From: JAKPQE01 sp041397845
Lineage (GTDB): Bacteria; Pseudomonadota; Alphaproteobacteria; Rhizobiales; JAKPQE01
Direction: 5' to 3'
Assembly (NCBI GenBank): GCA_041397845.1
Contig: JAWKVW010000019.1
Coordinates: forward strand, 8,534 to 72,533
Length of the DNA stretch: 64,000 nucleotides
Shown here piece after piece: positions 6,472 to 15,707 of this stretch (within the stretch, counting starts at the first letter, position 1; each line of letters begins with the position of its first letter). Under the pieces are notes generated by a model, which was given only the letters and a program-made list of their open reading frames with translations, did no database searches and was not told the DNA's origin. The position numbers were made by a program, and so were the translations under genes.

Positions 6472-8922
6472 ATGGCTGAACGACTTGTCGTCATTGGCAA
6501 CGGCATGGCACCGGGACGGGCGCTCGAGCGTCTGTTCGACCTGGCGCCCGACGCCTTCGAGGTGACCATTTTCAACGCCGAGCCGCGCGTCAACTACGAC
6601 CGCATCATGCTGTCGCCGGTGCTTTCGGGCGAAAAGGCCTACGAAGACATCATCATTCACGGCGATGACTGGTACGCGGCGCGCGGCATCACCCTGCACA
6701 AGGGCTGCAAGGTGACGTCCATCGACCGGACCGCCAAGGTCGTCACCGGCGAGGACGGCACGACGGCCGGCTACGACAAGCTGATCGTCGCGACCGGTTC
6801 GGCGCCGATCATCATTCCGGTGCCGGGCCACAAGCTGCCGGGCGTGCTCGCCTATCGCGATCTCGACGATGTCGAGGCGATGCTCGGCGCGGCGGCGGGC
6901 GGCGGCAAGGCGGTCGTCATCGGCGGCGGTCTCCTCGGCCTCGAGGCGGCGGCCGGCCTGAAGATGCGCGGCATGGACGTCACCGTGCTGCATCTGATGC
7001 CGACGCTGATGGAGCGCCAGCTCGATCCGGCCGCCGGCTACCTGCTGGAGCGGGCGATCGAGGCGCGCGGCATCAAGGTCATCACCCGCGCCAACACCCA
7101 TGCGATCGTCGGCGAGGACAAGGTCGAGGGCGTCCGGCTCGACGACGGCACCGAGATCGCGGCCGACATCGTCGTAATGGCGGTCGGCATCAAGCCGAGC
7201 GCGCAGCTTGCCAAGGAAGCCGGGCTCGAGGTCAATCGCGGCATTCTCGTCGATGACCAGATGCGCACCTCGGACGCGGACATCTACGCGCTCGGCGAGT
7301 GCGTCGAGCATCGCGGCATCTGCTACGGCCTCGTCGCGCCGCTCTACGAGATGGCGAAGACCGCGGCGGCGCAGCTCTCGGGCGATGCATCCGCGTCCTA
7401 TGGCGGCTCGGTGACCTCGACGAAGCTGAAGGTCACGGGCATCGACCTGTTCTCGGCCGGCGATTTCGCCGATGCGGAGGACCGCGAGGAGATCGTGCTG
7501 CGCGATGCCGCCGCCGGCATCTACAAGCGCCTCGTTCTCAAGGACAACAAGATCATCGGCGTTGTGCTCTATGGCGAGACGGCCGACGGCGCCTGGTTCT
7601 TCGACCTGATGAAGAAGGGCACCGACATTGCCGAGATGCGCGAGACGCTCATCTTCGGCCAGTCCTTTGCCGGAGGGTCCGCGCTGGACCCTATGGCGGC
7701 CGTTGCAGCCTTGCCGGATGAGGCAGAGATCTGCGGGTGCAACGGCATTTCGAAGGGCACCATCGTCAATGCCATCCGGACGCAGGGCCTGACCACTCTC
7801 GACCAGGTGCGGGCGCACACCAAGGCTTCGGCCTCGTGCGGCACCTGCACCGGGCTCGTCGAGAAGGTGATGAAGCTGACCCTCGGCGATGCCTACAATC
7901 CGTCGGCGGTGACGCCGGTCTGCGGCTGCACCGATCTCGGCCATGACGATGTGCGCCGGCTGATCGTGACGAAGGAGCTGAAGTCGATTCCGGCGGTGAT
8001 GCAGGAGCTCGAGTGGCGCTCGTCGGGCGGTTGCGCCAAGTGCCGGCCGGCGCTCAACTACTACCTGCTGTCGACCTGGCCGCTCGACTATCACGACGAC
8101 AACCAGTCGCGCTTCATCAACGAGCGCGTCCACGCCAACATCCAGAAGAACGGCACCTATTCCGTGGTGCCGCGGATGTGGGGCGGCATCACGACGCCGA
8201 ACGAGCTGCGGGCGATCGCCGACGTTGCCGACAAGTTCGCGATCCCGACGGTCAAGATGACCGGCGGCCAGCGCGTCGACCTGCTCGGCGTCAAGAAGGA
8301 AGACCTGCCGGCGATCTGGGCCGACCTTTCCAGGGCGGGGCTCGTCTCGGGCCATGCCTACGGCAAGGCGCTGCGCACGGTGAAGACCTGCGTCGGCTCG
8401 ACCTGGTGCCGCTTCGGCACGCAGGATTCGACCGGGCTCGGCATCAAGCTCGAGAAGTTCCTCTGGGGCTCGTGGACGCCGGCCAAGGTGAAGCTCGCCG
8501 TGTCGGGCTGCCCGCGCAACTGCTCGGAGGCGACCTGCAAGGACGTCGGCATCATCTGCGTCGATTCCGGCTACGAGATCCACTATGCCGGTGCGGCCGG
8601 TCTCGACATCAAGGGGACCGAGGTGCTCTGCCACGCGGCGACCGAGGAAGAGACGATCGAGATCATCGGTGCCGTCATCCAGATGTATCGCGAGCAGGGC
8701 CGCTATCTCGAGCGCATCTACAAGTGGGCAAAGCGCGTCGGCCACGATGCCATCAAGGAAGCCGTGGTGGACGACAAGGAGAAGCGCAAGGCGCTGCTCG
8801 ACCGCTTCATCCTCTCCCAGAAGAAGGCGCAGGAAGACCCCTGGGCGGCGCGTGCGAACGGCACCGATGCCCATGAATTCGCGCCGCTTTTCGATTTCAC
8901 CCGTCAGGAGGCCGCAGAATGA
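6472..8922 (+). CDS. nirB: Assimilatory NAD(P)H nitrite reductase, large subunit NirB
   Basis: Cytoplasmic enzyme reducing nitrite to ammonium with NAD(P)H, 816 residues. Order of domains: FAD/NAD(P) pyridine nucleotide-disulfide fold (residues 1-320, GGGLLGLEAA nucleotide motif near 148), BFD-type [2Fe-2S] domain (cysteines around residues 422-460, CGCNG and SCGTC), a second cysteine-rich patch (CGC near 484), then the ferredoxin-like and sirohaem/[4Fe-4S] domain. The sirohaem cluster ligands are visible as CVGSTWC (C-x5-C) near 640 and CPRNC (C-x3-C) near 679. It overlaps nirD by ATGA. Length and order match NirB of other proteobacteria. Confidence 0.96.
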   Translation: MAERLVVIGNGMAPGRALERLFDLAPDAFEVTIFNAEPRVNYDRIMLSPVLSGEKAYEDIIIHGDDWYAARGITLHKGCKVTSIDRTAKVVTGEDGTTAGYDKLIVATGSAPIIIPVPGHKLPGVLAYRDLDDVEAMLGAAAGGGKAVVIGGGLLGLEAAAGLKMRGMDVTVLHLMPTLMERQLDPAAGYLLERAIEARGIKVITRANTHAIVGEDKVEGVRLDDGTEIAADIVVMAVGIKPSAQLAKEAGLEVNRGILVDDQMRTSDADIYALGECVEHRGICYGLVAPLYEMAKTAAAQLSGDASASYGGSVTSTKLKVTGIDLFSAGDFADAEDREEIVLRDAAAGIYKRLVLKDNKIIGVVLYGETADGAWFFDLMKKGTDIAEMRETLIFGQSFAGGSALDPMAAVAALPDEAEICGCNGISKGTIVNAIRTQGLTTLDQVRAHTKASASCGTCTGLVEKVMKLTLGDAYNPSAVTPVCGCTDLGHDDVRRLIVTKELKSIPAVMQELEWRSSGGCAKCRPALNYYLLSTWPLDYHDDNQSRFINERVHANIQKNGTYSVVPRMWGGITTPNELRAIADVADKFAIPTVKMTGGQRVDLLGVKKEDLPAIWADLSRAGLVSGHAYGKALRTVKTCVGSTWCRFGTQDSTGLGIKLEKFLWGSWTPAKVKLAVSGCPRNCSEATCKDVGIICVDSGYEIHYAGAAGLDIKGTEVLCHAATEEETIEIIGAVIQMYREQGRYLERIYKWAKRVGHDAIKEAVVDDKEKRKALLDRFILSQKKAQEDPWAARANGTDAHEFAPLFDFTRQEAAE

Positions 8923-9263
8923 ACACGCACGCCCAATCCTTCGTCGACATCGGTGCCGTCGTCGACATCCCGAAGCAGGGCTCGCGCGTCGTGCGCACGG
9001 CGCAGGGTGACCTTGCGGTGTTCCGCACCGACGATGACGAGGTGTTCGCGCTCTGGGACAAGTGTCCGCACAAGGGCGGGCCGCTCTCGCAGGGCATCGT
9101 GCACGGTCATTCGGTGACCTGTCCGCTGCACAACTGGGTGATCAACCTTGAGGATGGCGAGGCGCAGGGCGCCGACGAGGGCTGCGCCCGCCGCATCGCG
9201 GTGAAGGTGGAGGGCGGTCGCGTCCTCCTCGATGGTGCGGCACTGACGGGCGCTGCTGCCTGA
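8919..9263 (+). CDS. nirD: Nitrite reductase small subunit NirD
   Basis: A 114-residue Rieske-fold small subunit that joins NirB. Both iron-sulfur ligand pairs of a true Rieske site are present, CPH near residue 49 and CPLH near residue 68, so this copy may carry a [2Fe-2S] cluster; some NirD proteins have lost these ligands. The start overlaps the nirB stop by four bases, indicating coupled translation. It is followed after 11 bases by nasA. Confidence 0.94.
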   Translation: MNTHAQSFVDIGAVVDIPKQGSRVVRTAQGDLAVFRTDDDEVFALWDKCPHKGGPLSQGIVHGHSVTCPLHNWVINLEDGEAQGADEGCARRIAVKVEGGRVLLDGAALTGAAA

Positions 9264-9274
9264 GGGAGGACGAC

Positions 9275-11983
9275 ATGGACGCGACAGCGCCGAAACCGGT
9301 TCGCACGACCTGTCCCTATTGCGGGGTCGGCTGCGGCGTCCTTGCGACGCGACGGCCGGACGGCACTGTCGCCATCACCGGCGATCCGGCGCATCCGGCC
9401 AATTACGGCCGGCTGTGCTCGAAGGGGTCGGCGCTGGCCGAGACGCTGGCGCTCGACGACCGTCTGATGCACCCCTCGATCGGCGGGGCGCGCGCCGGCT
9501 GGGACGAGGCGCTCGATCTCGTCGCCGCGAAGTTCTCCGAGGCTGTTGCCGAGCACGGGTCGGATTCGGTCGCGTTCTATGTTTCCGGCCAGATCCTCAC
9601 CGAGGACTACTATGTCGCCAACAAGCTGATGAAGGGCTACATCGGCTCGGCGAATATCGACACGAATTCGCGGCTGTGCATGGCGTCTTCGGTCGCCGGG
9701 CATCGCCGGGCCTTCGGAACGGACACCGTCCCCGGCACCTACAGGGACATAGAGACCGCCGATGTCGTGGTCCTGACCGGATCGAACCTTGCCTGGTGCC
9801 ATCCGGTGCTGTTCCAGCGGCTGCTGGCGGCGCGCAAGGCGCACGGGACGAAAATCGTCGTCATCGATCCCCGGCGGACCAAGACGGCGGACGCTGCCGA
9901 CATTCACCTGCCGCTGAAGCCGGGTTCGGACGTGGCGCTCTATCTCGGGCTGCTCGGCCATCTGATGCGGAACGGCCGGGTCGACCGGCATTATGTCGAG
10001 AGCTTCACCACCGGCATGGAGGCGGCCCTGGCGGTTGCCGAGCCGTGGACGATCGATGCGGTCGCCGATGCGACCGGCCTGCCGCAGGTGGCGCTTGCCG
10101 AGTTTTTCGAGCTCTTTGCCACGACCGAGAATGTCGTCACGGTCTATTCGCAGGGCGTCAACCAGTCGAGCTTCGGCACCGACAAGGTCAACGCCATTCT
10201 CAACTGCCATTTCCTGACCGGGCGCATCGGCCGGCCGGGCATGGGGCCGTTCTCGGTGACGGGTCAGCCGAATGCCATGGGCGGCCGCGAGGTCGGCGGA
10301 CTTGCCAACATGCTCGCCGCCCACATGGACATCGAGAACCCGACGCATCGGGAGATCGTGCAGGAATTCTGGGCAAGTCCGGCGATGGCCGAAAGGCCCG
10401 GCCTCAAGGCGGTCGACCTGTTCCGGGCTGTTGGCGAGGGACGCATCAAGGCGCTCTGGATCATGGCGACCAACCCGGTCGACAGCCTGCCGGAGGCCGA
10501 CACGGTGCGCGCCGCACTCGAGGTCTGCCCGTTCGTCGTCGTCTCCGAGGTCGTGACCGGCACCGACACGCTCGCCTATGCCGATGTCGTGCTGCCGGCG
10601 GCAGCCTGGAGCGAGAAGGACGGCACGGTCACCAATTCCGAGCGGTTCATCTCCCGCCAGAAAGGCTTCCGCATTGCTCCCGGCGAGGCGCGGGCCGACT
10701 GGGACATCATCGCCGACGTTGGCCGGCGGATGGGTTTTGCCGGCTTTGAATTCGATGGCGTTGCCGCCGTCTACCGGGAATATGCGGCGCTCTCCGCGCA
10801 CCGCAACGCCGGCACCCGCGACCTCGATCTCGGCGCCCATGCCGGGCTCGCGGACGATGATTATGACGACCTCGCGCCGTTCCAGTGGCCCTTGCCGGCG
10901 AGCGGCGAGGGCGTCGACGGCGACAAGCGGTTTTTCGCTGCGGGCGGGTTCTTTACGCCGGACCGCAAGGGCCGGTTCGTGCCGACGCCGGTTCGCGCGC
11001 CGCAGAGCACGGTCTCGGAGCACCGGCCGCTGGCGCTCAACACCGGGCGGATCCGCGACCAGTGGCACACGATGACGCGGACGGGCGCCTCGGCCCGGCT
11101 TTCGGCGCATTATGCCGAGCCGTTCGTCGAGATCCATCCGGACGATGCGGCAACATACGGCATTTCGCCAGCCGGGCTCGTCGAGGTCGAGAGCGACTTC
11201 GGCCGGGTCGTGGTGCGGGCGCTCGTCACCGACGCACAGCGCCAGGGCTCGGTGTTCGTGCCGATGCACTGGACGGACCAGAACGCGTCCGCCGGGCGGG
11301 TCGATGCGGTCGTCCGGGCGGCGACCGATCCGGTCTCCGGCCAGCCGGAATCGAAGTTCTCGGCGGTGTCGGTCCGCCCGTTCAAGGCGCGCTGGCACGG
11401 GTTCGTCGTTTCGACCGACGGCCTCGGCCTTGACGGCTGCGACTACTTCGCGGTCGCGCCGGCCAATGCCGGTTTGCGGGCCGAAATCGCCGGCCTTGCC
11501 GACATCGCGGACGCGGAGGCCTTCGCGACGGAGGTTCTCGGCGCGGCGGGGCCGGATTGCGAGGCGCTCTCCTATTTCGACCGGACGCAAGGCGCGTGGC
11601 GGATCGCCAGGTTCCGTGACGGGCGGCTCGTTGCGGCGATGTTCGTTTCGGCCGAGCCGGTGGCGGTGTCGCGGTCGTATGCTGCGGGGTTGCTCGGCAA
11701 GCCGATCTCCGGTGCCGATCGGCTGCGGGTCCTCGCCGGACGTGGCGGGCGCGACGGCGCCGACGAGGGCGCGATCGTCTGCTCGTGCCTCTCGGTCGGC
11801 ATCAACCGCATTCGCGCCGCGATCAAGGCCGGGGCAAAGACCGTCGACGCGGTCGGCGAGGCAACCGGGGCCGGCACGAATTGCGGCTCGTGCCGGATCG
11901 AGGTGCAAAAGCTCCTCGAGGCGGACGCGGCGGCAGGCAGCGTCGAGGCGGCCGAGCCGGTTCTCGACGCCGTCGAGGGGTAG
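9275..11983 (+). CDS. nasA: Assimilatory nitrate reductase catalytic subunit with fused BFD domain
   Basis: Molybdenum bis-MGD enzyme reducing nitrate to nitrite in the cytoplasm, 902 residues. N-terminal [4Fe-4S] ligands are CPYCGVGC (residues 11-18) and LCSKGSAL near 46. The molybdopterin oxidoreductase and dinucleotide-binding domains follow, to about residue 700. No Tat signal is present, as expected for NasA rather than NapA. The C-terminus carries a BFD-type [2Fe-2S] domain (CSC near 836, NCGSC near 870), an electron entry point found in some NasA proteins. No separate NasB/NasC reductase gene lies beside it, so electrons may come from NirB-type or ferredoxin donors. It ends the nitrate operon. 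Confidence 0.95.
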   Translation: MDATAPKPVRTTCPYCGVGCGVLATRRPDGTVAITGDPAHPANYGRLCSKGSALAETLALDDRLMHPSIGGARAGWDEALDLVAAKFSEAVAEHGSDSVAFYVSGQILTEDYYVANKLMKGYIGSANIDTNSRLCMASSVAGHRRAFGTDTVPGTYRDIETADVVVLTGSNLAWCHPVLFQRLLAARKAHGTKIVVIDPRRTKTADAADIHLPLKPGSDVALYLGLLGHLMRNGRVDRHYVESFTTGMEAALAVAEPWTIDAVADATGLPQVALAEFFELFATTENVVTVYSQGVNQSSFGTDKVNAILNCHFLTGRIGRPGMGPFSVTGQPNAMGGREVGGLANMLAAHMDIENPTHREIVQEFWASPAMAERPGLKAVDLFRAVGEGRIKALWIMATNPVDSLPEADTVRAALEVCPFVVVSEVVTGTDTLAYADVVLPAAAWSEKDGTVTNSERFISRQKGFRIAPGEARADWDIIADVGRRMGFAGFEFDGVAAVYREYAALSAHRNAGTRDLDLGAHAGLADDDYDDLAPFQWPLPASGEGVDGDKRFFAAGGFFTPDRKGRFVPTPVRAPQSTVSEHRPLALNTGRIRDQWHTMTRTGASARLSAHYAEPFVEIHPDDAATYGISPAGLVEVESDFGRVVVRALVTDAQRQGSVFVPMHWTDQNASAGRVDAVVRAATDPVSGQPESKFSAVSVRPFKARWHGFVVSTDGLGLDGCDYFAVAPANAGLRAEIAGLADIADAEAFATEVLGAAGPDCEALSYFDRTQGAWRIARFRDGRLVAAMFVSAEPVAVSRSYAAGLLGKPISGADRLRVLAGRGGRDGADEGAIVCSCLSVGINRIRAAIKAGAKTVDAVGEATGAGTNCGSCRIEVQKLLEADAAAGSVEAAEPVLDAVEG

Positions 11984-11989
11984 GCCCGA

Positions 11990-13630
11990 CTACTCGAGGC
12001 GGAAATCGGCGGCGATTTCCCGCAGGCGGAATTTCTGGATCTTGCCGGACGCGGTGCGCGGCATCTCGGCGGTGATCTCCAGCCGTTCCGGCCAGTACTG
12101 CTTGGCCATGCCGGCATCGGCGAGAAAGCGCCGCATCGCCTCGAGATCAAGGCTCGTTTCCGGCCGAAGGCTGACGAAGGCGCAGCCGCGCTCGCCGAGG
12201 CGGTCATCCGGCATGGCAACGACGGCAGCGGCCTGGACGGCGGGGTGGCGATAAAGGATTTCCTCGACCTCGACGACCGGCACGTTCTCGCCGCCGCGAC
12301 TGATGATGTCCTTGGAGCGGCCGGTGATGCGGATGTAGCCATCATCGTCCATGCGGGCGAGGTCGCCGGTATCGAACCAGCCGTCCTCGTCCGGGCCGCC
12401 GAGTTCCGGACGCTTCAGATAGCCGACGAAATTTCCGGCGCCGCGCGCTTCGAGCCGGCCTTCGACACCGGCCGGGGCGAGGTCGCCATCGCTGGTCCTG
12501 ACGCGGACTTCCATGCCGGGCACGGCGGTGCCGTCGCTGCCGAAGGCCTTGGCCGGCGGGTCGCCGAGCTTTGTCGTCGTCACCGCGCCGTTTTCCGTCA
12601 TGCCCCAGGCCGAGACGATCTCGACGCCGAGCCGGGCGGCGGCGCGCTCGGCAAGGACGCTCGGGATCGGCGCGCCGGCGGCGAGGAAGATGCCAAGGCT
12701 CGAGATGTCCGTCGCGGCGAGCGCCGGCGTGTCGGTGAGGTCGGCAAGGAACGGGGTCGAGGCCATGGTGAAGGTGACGGCCTCATCCTCGATCCGCGCC
12801 GCCGCGACGGCCGGGTCCCAGACATCCTGCAGAACCGCCTTGCAGCCGAGATAGACGGGCATCATCAGGCCGTACATGAAGCCGGTCTGGTGGGCCATCG
12901 GCGAGGCCATGAGGACGATGTCGTCCGAGCTGAGGGCGAGGCGCCCGGCATAGACGACGATGTTCGAAAAGAGCGTGTTCGCGGTGTGCATGACGCCTTT
13001 CGGCTCGCCGGTGGTGCCGGAGGTGTAAAGCACCTGCATGACGTCGTCGGGACCCATGCGGCGCTCGGCGAAAACCCGGTTTCGGGCCGGGTCGCGCTCG
13101 CGGCGCGTGCCGAGGAAGGCGGTCTCGAACGCGTCCGGGCCGTCGCCACCGACGACGATGACCCGCTCGAGGCGGGGCAGGCGTTCGCGCAGGCGGGCGA
13201 TCATCTCCGGGTAATCGAAGCCGCGGAACAGGCGCGGCACGACGACGATGCGGCTCTCGGCATGGCCGAGCATGTAGCCGACCTCGCGGTCGCGGAAGAT
13301 CGGCATGATCGGATTGGTCACGGCACCGATGCGCACGCAGGCCAGATGCAGCGCGGTGAATTCCCACCAGTTCGGCAACTGGCAGGAGACGACGTCGCCG
13401 GGCGCAATCCCCATGTCGACGAGGGACATGGCGATCCGGTCGACGAGGCGGCCGAGCTGGCGATAGGTGAGGGTGGTCGAACGGCCGGTCATGGCGTTGC
13501 GGTCGACGATCGCGGCCTTGTCCGGGGCGGCGGCAATTGCCCTGTCGAGATAGTCGGCGATGGTCTTGCCGGGCCAGTAGCCGGCCGCTTCACGAATACG
13601 GCTTTCCGGGATCGCAATCGCGACGGGCAT
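11990..13630 (-). CDS. AMP-forming acyl-CoA ligase (cyclohexanecarboxylate-/medium-chain-CoA ligase type)
   Basis: ANL-superfamily ligase, 546 residues, activating a carboxylic acid with ATP and CoA. The P-loop YTSGTTGEPKG is near residue 188, the A5 motif SAWGMTENG near 330, the hinge ITGRSKDIISRGGENV near 425 and the catalytic lysine motif GKIQKFRLRE close to the C-terminus. The ATG at 13630 was chosen because GGGAGGG lies eight bases upstream; the GTG 21 bases earlier overlaps that ribosome site. It best resembles cyclohexanecarboxylate-CoA ligases, but the substrate is not fixed by sequence. It is convergent with nasA, with six bases between the stops. Confidence 0.85.
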   Translation of the reverse strand: MPVAIAIPESRIREAAGYWPGKTIADYLDRAIAAAPDKAAIVDRNAMTGRSTTLTYRQLGRLVDRIAMSLVDMGIAPGDVVSCQLPNWWEFTALHLACVRIGAVTNPIMPIFRDREVGYMLGHAESRIVVVPRLFRGFDYPEMIARLRERLPRLERVIVVGGDGPDAFETAFLGTRRERDPARNRVFAERRMGPDDVMQVLYTSGTTGEPKGVMHTANTLFSNIVVYAGRLALSSDDIVLMASPMAHQTGFMYGLMMPVYLGCKAVLQDVWDPAVAAARIEDEAVTFTMASTPFLADLTDTPALAATDISSLGIFLAAGAPIPSVLAERAAARLGVEIVSAWGMTENGAVTTTKLGDPPAKAFGSDGTAVPGMEVRVRTSDGDLAPAGVEGRLEARGAGNFVGYLKRPELGGPDEDGWFDTGDLARMDDDGYIRITGRSKDIISRGGENVPVVEVEEILYRHPAVQAAAVVAMPDDRLGERGCAFVSLRPETSLDLEAMRRFLADAGMAKQYWPERLEITAEMPRTASGKIQKFRLREIAADFRLE

Positions 13631-13949
13631 GACGAATTCCCTCCCTCGCACCCTGGGTTGGCTTGTTGCCGGGAAGCCTAGCGCAGGCTGCGACCGATCA
13701 CCAATCCGTGCTTGTGGATATTGTCGTTTTCACCCATCCGGTCGGCGGGCTGGGAAGGGGCGCCGCTGTGCCGATCCGGGACGGGGTGGATGCTGTTCTC
13801 CGATGCGGATATTCGGCAGATATGTTGTGGGGAGAAAAATATATTTGAATCAATTGATTATCTGCGTCTCGAGGTGACGGGTCCCGTTGCACGCGCCTTG
13901 CATTTGACCCGGCAGGACGGATCGGCCGTCCGCAATCGGGATTTCAGGC
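13631..13949. other. Intergenic region with AT-rich palindrome upstream of polymerase gene
   Basis: This 319-base divergent spacer holds an AT-rich patch at about 13833-13860 inside GC-rich DNA. The patch includes a perfect 12-base palindrome, AATCAATTGATT, at 13848-13859. A TTGACC box near 13906 and a small hairpin GGACGG/CCGTCC near 13916-13932 follow. These could be an operator and promoter for the membrane protein gene to the right, but no clear -10 box was found. No gene is apparent. Confidence 0.35.
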
Positions 13950-15347
13950 ATGGCGTTTACGGCAGGAACGGGACGGTCGGCGGCAGGGTACGGCATGCGC
14001 GCGCCGGTGTTCGCACCGGGTGCACGGCCGGCGCCGGCGCCGCGTCCTGTCTGGCATATGCCGGCCGCCTCGCGGACCGTGACCTGGCTCGTCGCACTGT
14101 CGATCATCATCATCTTCGCGATGTCGCCGACGCTGCTGCTGCACATGGGTTTCAACTTCGGCAGCGAGGGCGGCAATCCGCTGGAAAAGTTCCACCCGTC
14201 GACCTTCCTGGTGTTCGGGGCGCTTGGCCTCTATGCCATCCAGTACGGCAATCCGGTGAGCTATTTCGACCGGGTGGCGGCGACCCACCGGCTGTTGCTC
14301 ATCTATCTCATCGGCCTCGGCATCCTGCTCGTCCAGGTCGTCATTGTGCAGCGCGCGCCGTTCTCGCCGGTGGTCGATACCTTCCTGCCGCCGGCGCTGT
14401 TCCTGCTGATGCTCGAGGCGGTCGAGATGCGGGTGCGCGAGCGGCTGGCCCTGTTCATTCACGGGCTTTTCCTCCTCAACGCGCTTATCGGCTACTATGA
14501 GTTCCTCACCGGTCACATCCTCTTTCCGCCGATCGGCGGCGCGCTGGAAGAACTGACCGAGGACTGGCGCTCGGCCTCGCTGCTCGGGCATCCGCTGACC
14601 AATGCGAACATGACCGGCGCCTATCTGCTGATGCTGGTGCTCGGCGGCTCGCGCGGCCTGAAGCCGACGACGGCAGCGCTGCTCTGTGCCATCAATTTCG
14701 GGGCGATGGTCGCCTTCGGCGGCCGCGCGGCGCTGGTCATGCTGATCATGGTGATGTCGGTGCGCGGCGCCTTCACCTATCTCGGGGTCGCGGCCGGGCA
14801 GCGCTTCGACCTGCGAAATGCGGTGCTGTTCGCGCTGGCGATACCGGTCGTGGTGATGATCGGCATGACGGCCTACGAGGCCGGCTTCTTCGACAAGCTC
14901 GCGTCGCGCTTCGTCGACGACAACGGCAGCGCGACGACCCGCCTTGCCATGTTCGAGGTGTTCAAGGTGCTGCCGCTGCAGGAAATCCTGTTTGGCCCGG
15001 ACCAGGAACTGGTGGCGACGCGGCTTTATACCGAGGGTCTGCAGTACGGTATCGAGAGCTTCGAGGTGGCGTTCGTCATCACCTACGGGCTGGTGCCGTC
15101 GCTGCTGTTCTTCGCGACGCTGGCGATCTTCCTCGTCGAGGTGCTGCGGCGCACGAAGGCCGGGGCGATCGTGCCGATGACGTTCTTCTTCATCGTCGCC
15201 AGCACGTCGGTCAGCCTGTCGGCGAAATCCGGTCTCCTGTCGCTGCTGATCATCATGCTGCTCCTACTGATGGAGCGGCCGGCCGTTGCGGCCGGGGAGC
15301 CGAAGTCCGTGGCGGTCCGCCAGCGCCGGGTTTTTGGCCACGCCTGA
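13950..15347 (+). CDS. VpsF-like polysaccharide biosynthesis membrane protein (polymerase/ligase fold)
   Basis: A 465-residue integral membrane protein with about ten to eleven hydrophobic segments, starting near residue 42 (VTWLVALSIIIIFAMSP) after a proline/alanine-rich cytoplasmic N-terminus. The pattern resembles VpsF and O-antigen ligase/Wzy-type polymerases: a large loop with LGHPLTNANMTGAYLL near residue 212 and a FGGRAALVMLIMV segment near 252. Such proteins join surface polysaccharide repeats on the outer face of the inner membrane. No glycosyltransferases or other capsule genes flank it, so the polysaccharide is unknown. It lies 99 bases before a head-spike gene pair. Confidence 0.7.
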   Translation: MAFTAGTGRSAAGYGMRAPVFAPGARPAPAPRPVWHMPAASRTVTWLVALSIIIIFAMSPTLLLHMGFNFGSEGGNPLEKFHPSTFLVFGALGLYAIQYGNPVSYFDRVAATHRLLLIYLIGLGILLVQVVIVQRAPFSPVVDTFLPPALFLLMLEAVEMRVRERLALFIHGLFLLNALIGYYEFLTGHILFPPIGGALEELTEDWRSASLLGHPLTNANMTGAYLLMLVLGGSRGLKPTTAALLCAINFGAMVAFGGRAALVMLIMVMSVRGAFTYLGVAAGQRFDLRNAVLFALAIPVVVMIGMTAYEAGFFDKLASRFVDDNGSATTRLAMFEVFKVLPLQEILFGPDQELVATRLYTEGLQYGIESFEVAFVITYGLVPSLLFFATLAIFLVEVLRRTKAGAIVPMTFFFIVASTSVSLSAKSGLLSLLIIMLLLLMERPAVAAGEPKSVAVRQRRVFGHA

Positions 15348-15446
15348 GGTGATGGCGGGCCGGGTTATCCCGCTTGTGCCCCGCCCTTGCCAGCGCTCGT
15401 AGACTGCGGGCTCGTAATCGACCACGAGCCAGCGGAGACCCGAGCC

Positions 15447-15707
15447 ATGGACAGCTATTCCCACCGCAACCGCAGCCTGACGAGCCCGCCGGACCGTCTT
15501 TTCGCGATCACCCCGAATGACGGCGCCGACCTTGCGGTGTCGACGCGGGCGCTGATGGTGACGACGGCCGGCAATGTGTCGGTGGTGACGACTTCCGGAG
15601 ACACCGGCGTGCTGCCGGCACTTCAGCCGGGCGTGCAGTACACCATCCGGGCGCGGCGCGTGCAGGCGACCGGCACGACGGCGACGGGCATCGTGGGGCT
15701 GGCATGA
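15447..15707 (+). CDS. Head-spike base protein, GTA-like (Rcc01079/GhsA family)
   Basis: An 86-residue small beta-rich protein, MDSYSHRNRSLTSP at its start, with VSTRALMVTTAGNVSVVT and GVQYTIRARRV segments. This pattern fits the spike base protein family named after Rhodobacter capsulatus Rcc01079, which anchors gene transfer agent head spikes. The start at the ATG after CCGAGCC is preferred because upstream in-frame codons run into the intergenic region. It overlaps the next gene by four bases (ATGA), as expected for a base-plus-fibre pair. No capsid, portal or terminase genes are nearby. Family assignment is from recognition of the pattern, not a search. Confidence 0.68.
   Translation: MDSYSHRNRSLTSPPDRLFAITPNDGADLAVSTRALMVTTAGNVSVVTTSGDTGVLPALQPGVQYTIRARRVQATGTTATGIVGLA

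Noticed and set aside
9107..11908. A 933-codon open frame on the minus strand opposite nasA
   Set aside because: Same cause. The plus-strand frame carries the molybdenum and iron-sulfur motifs and continues the operon.
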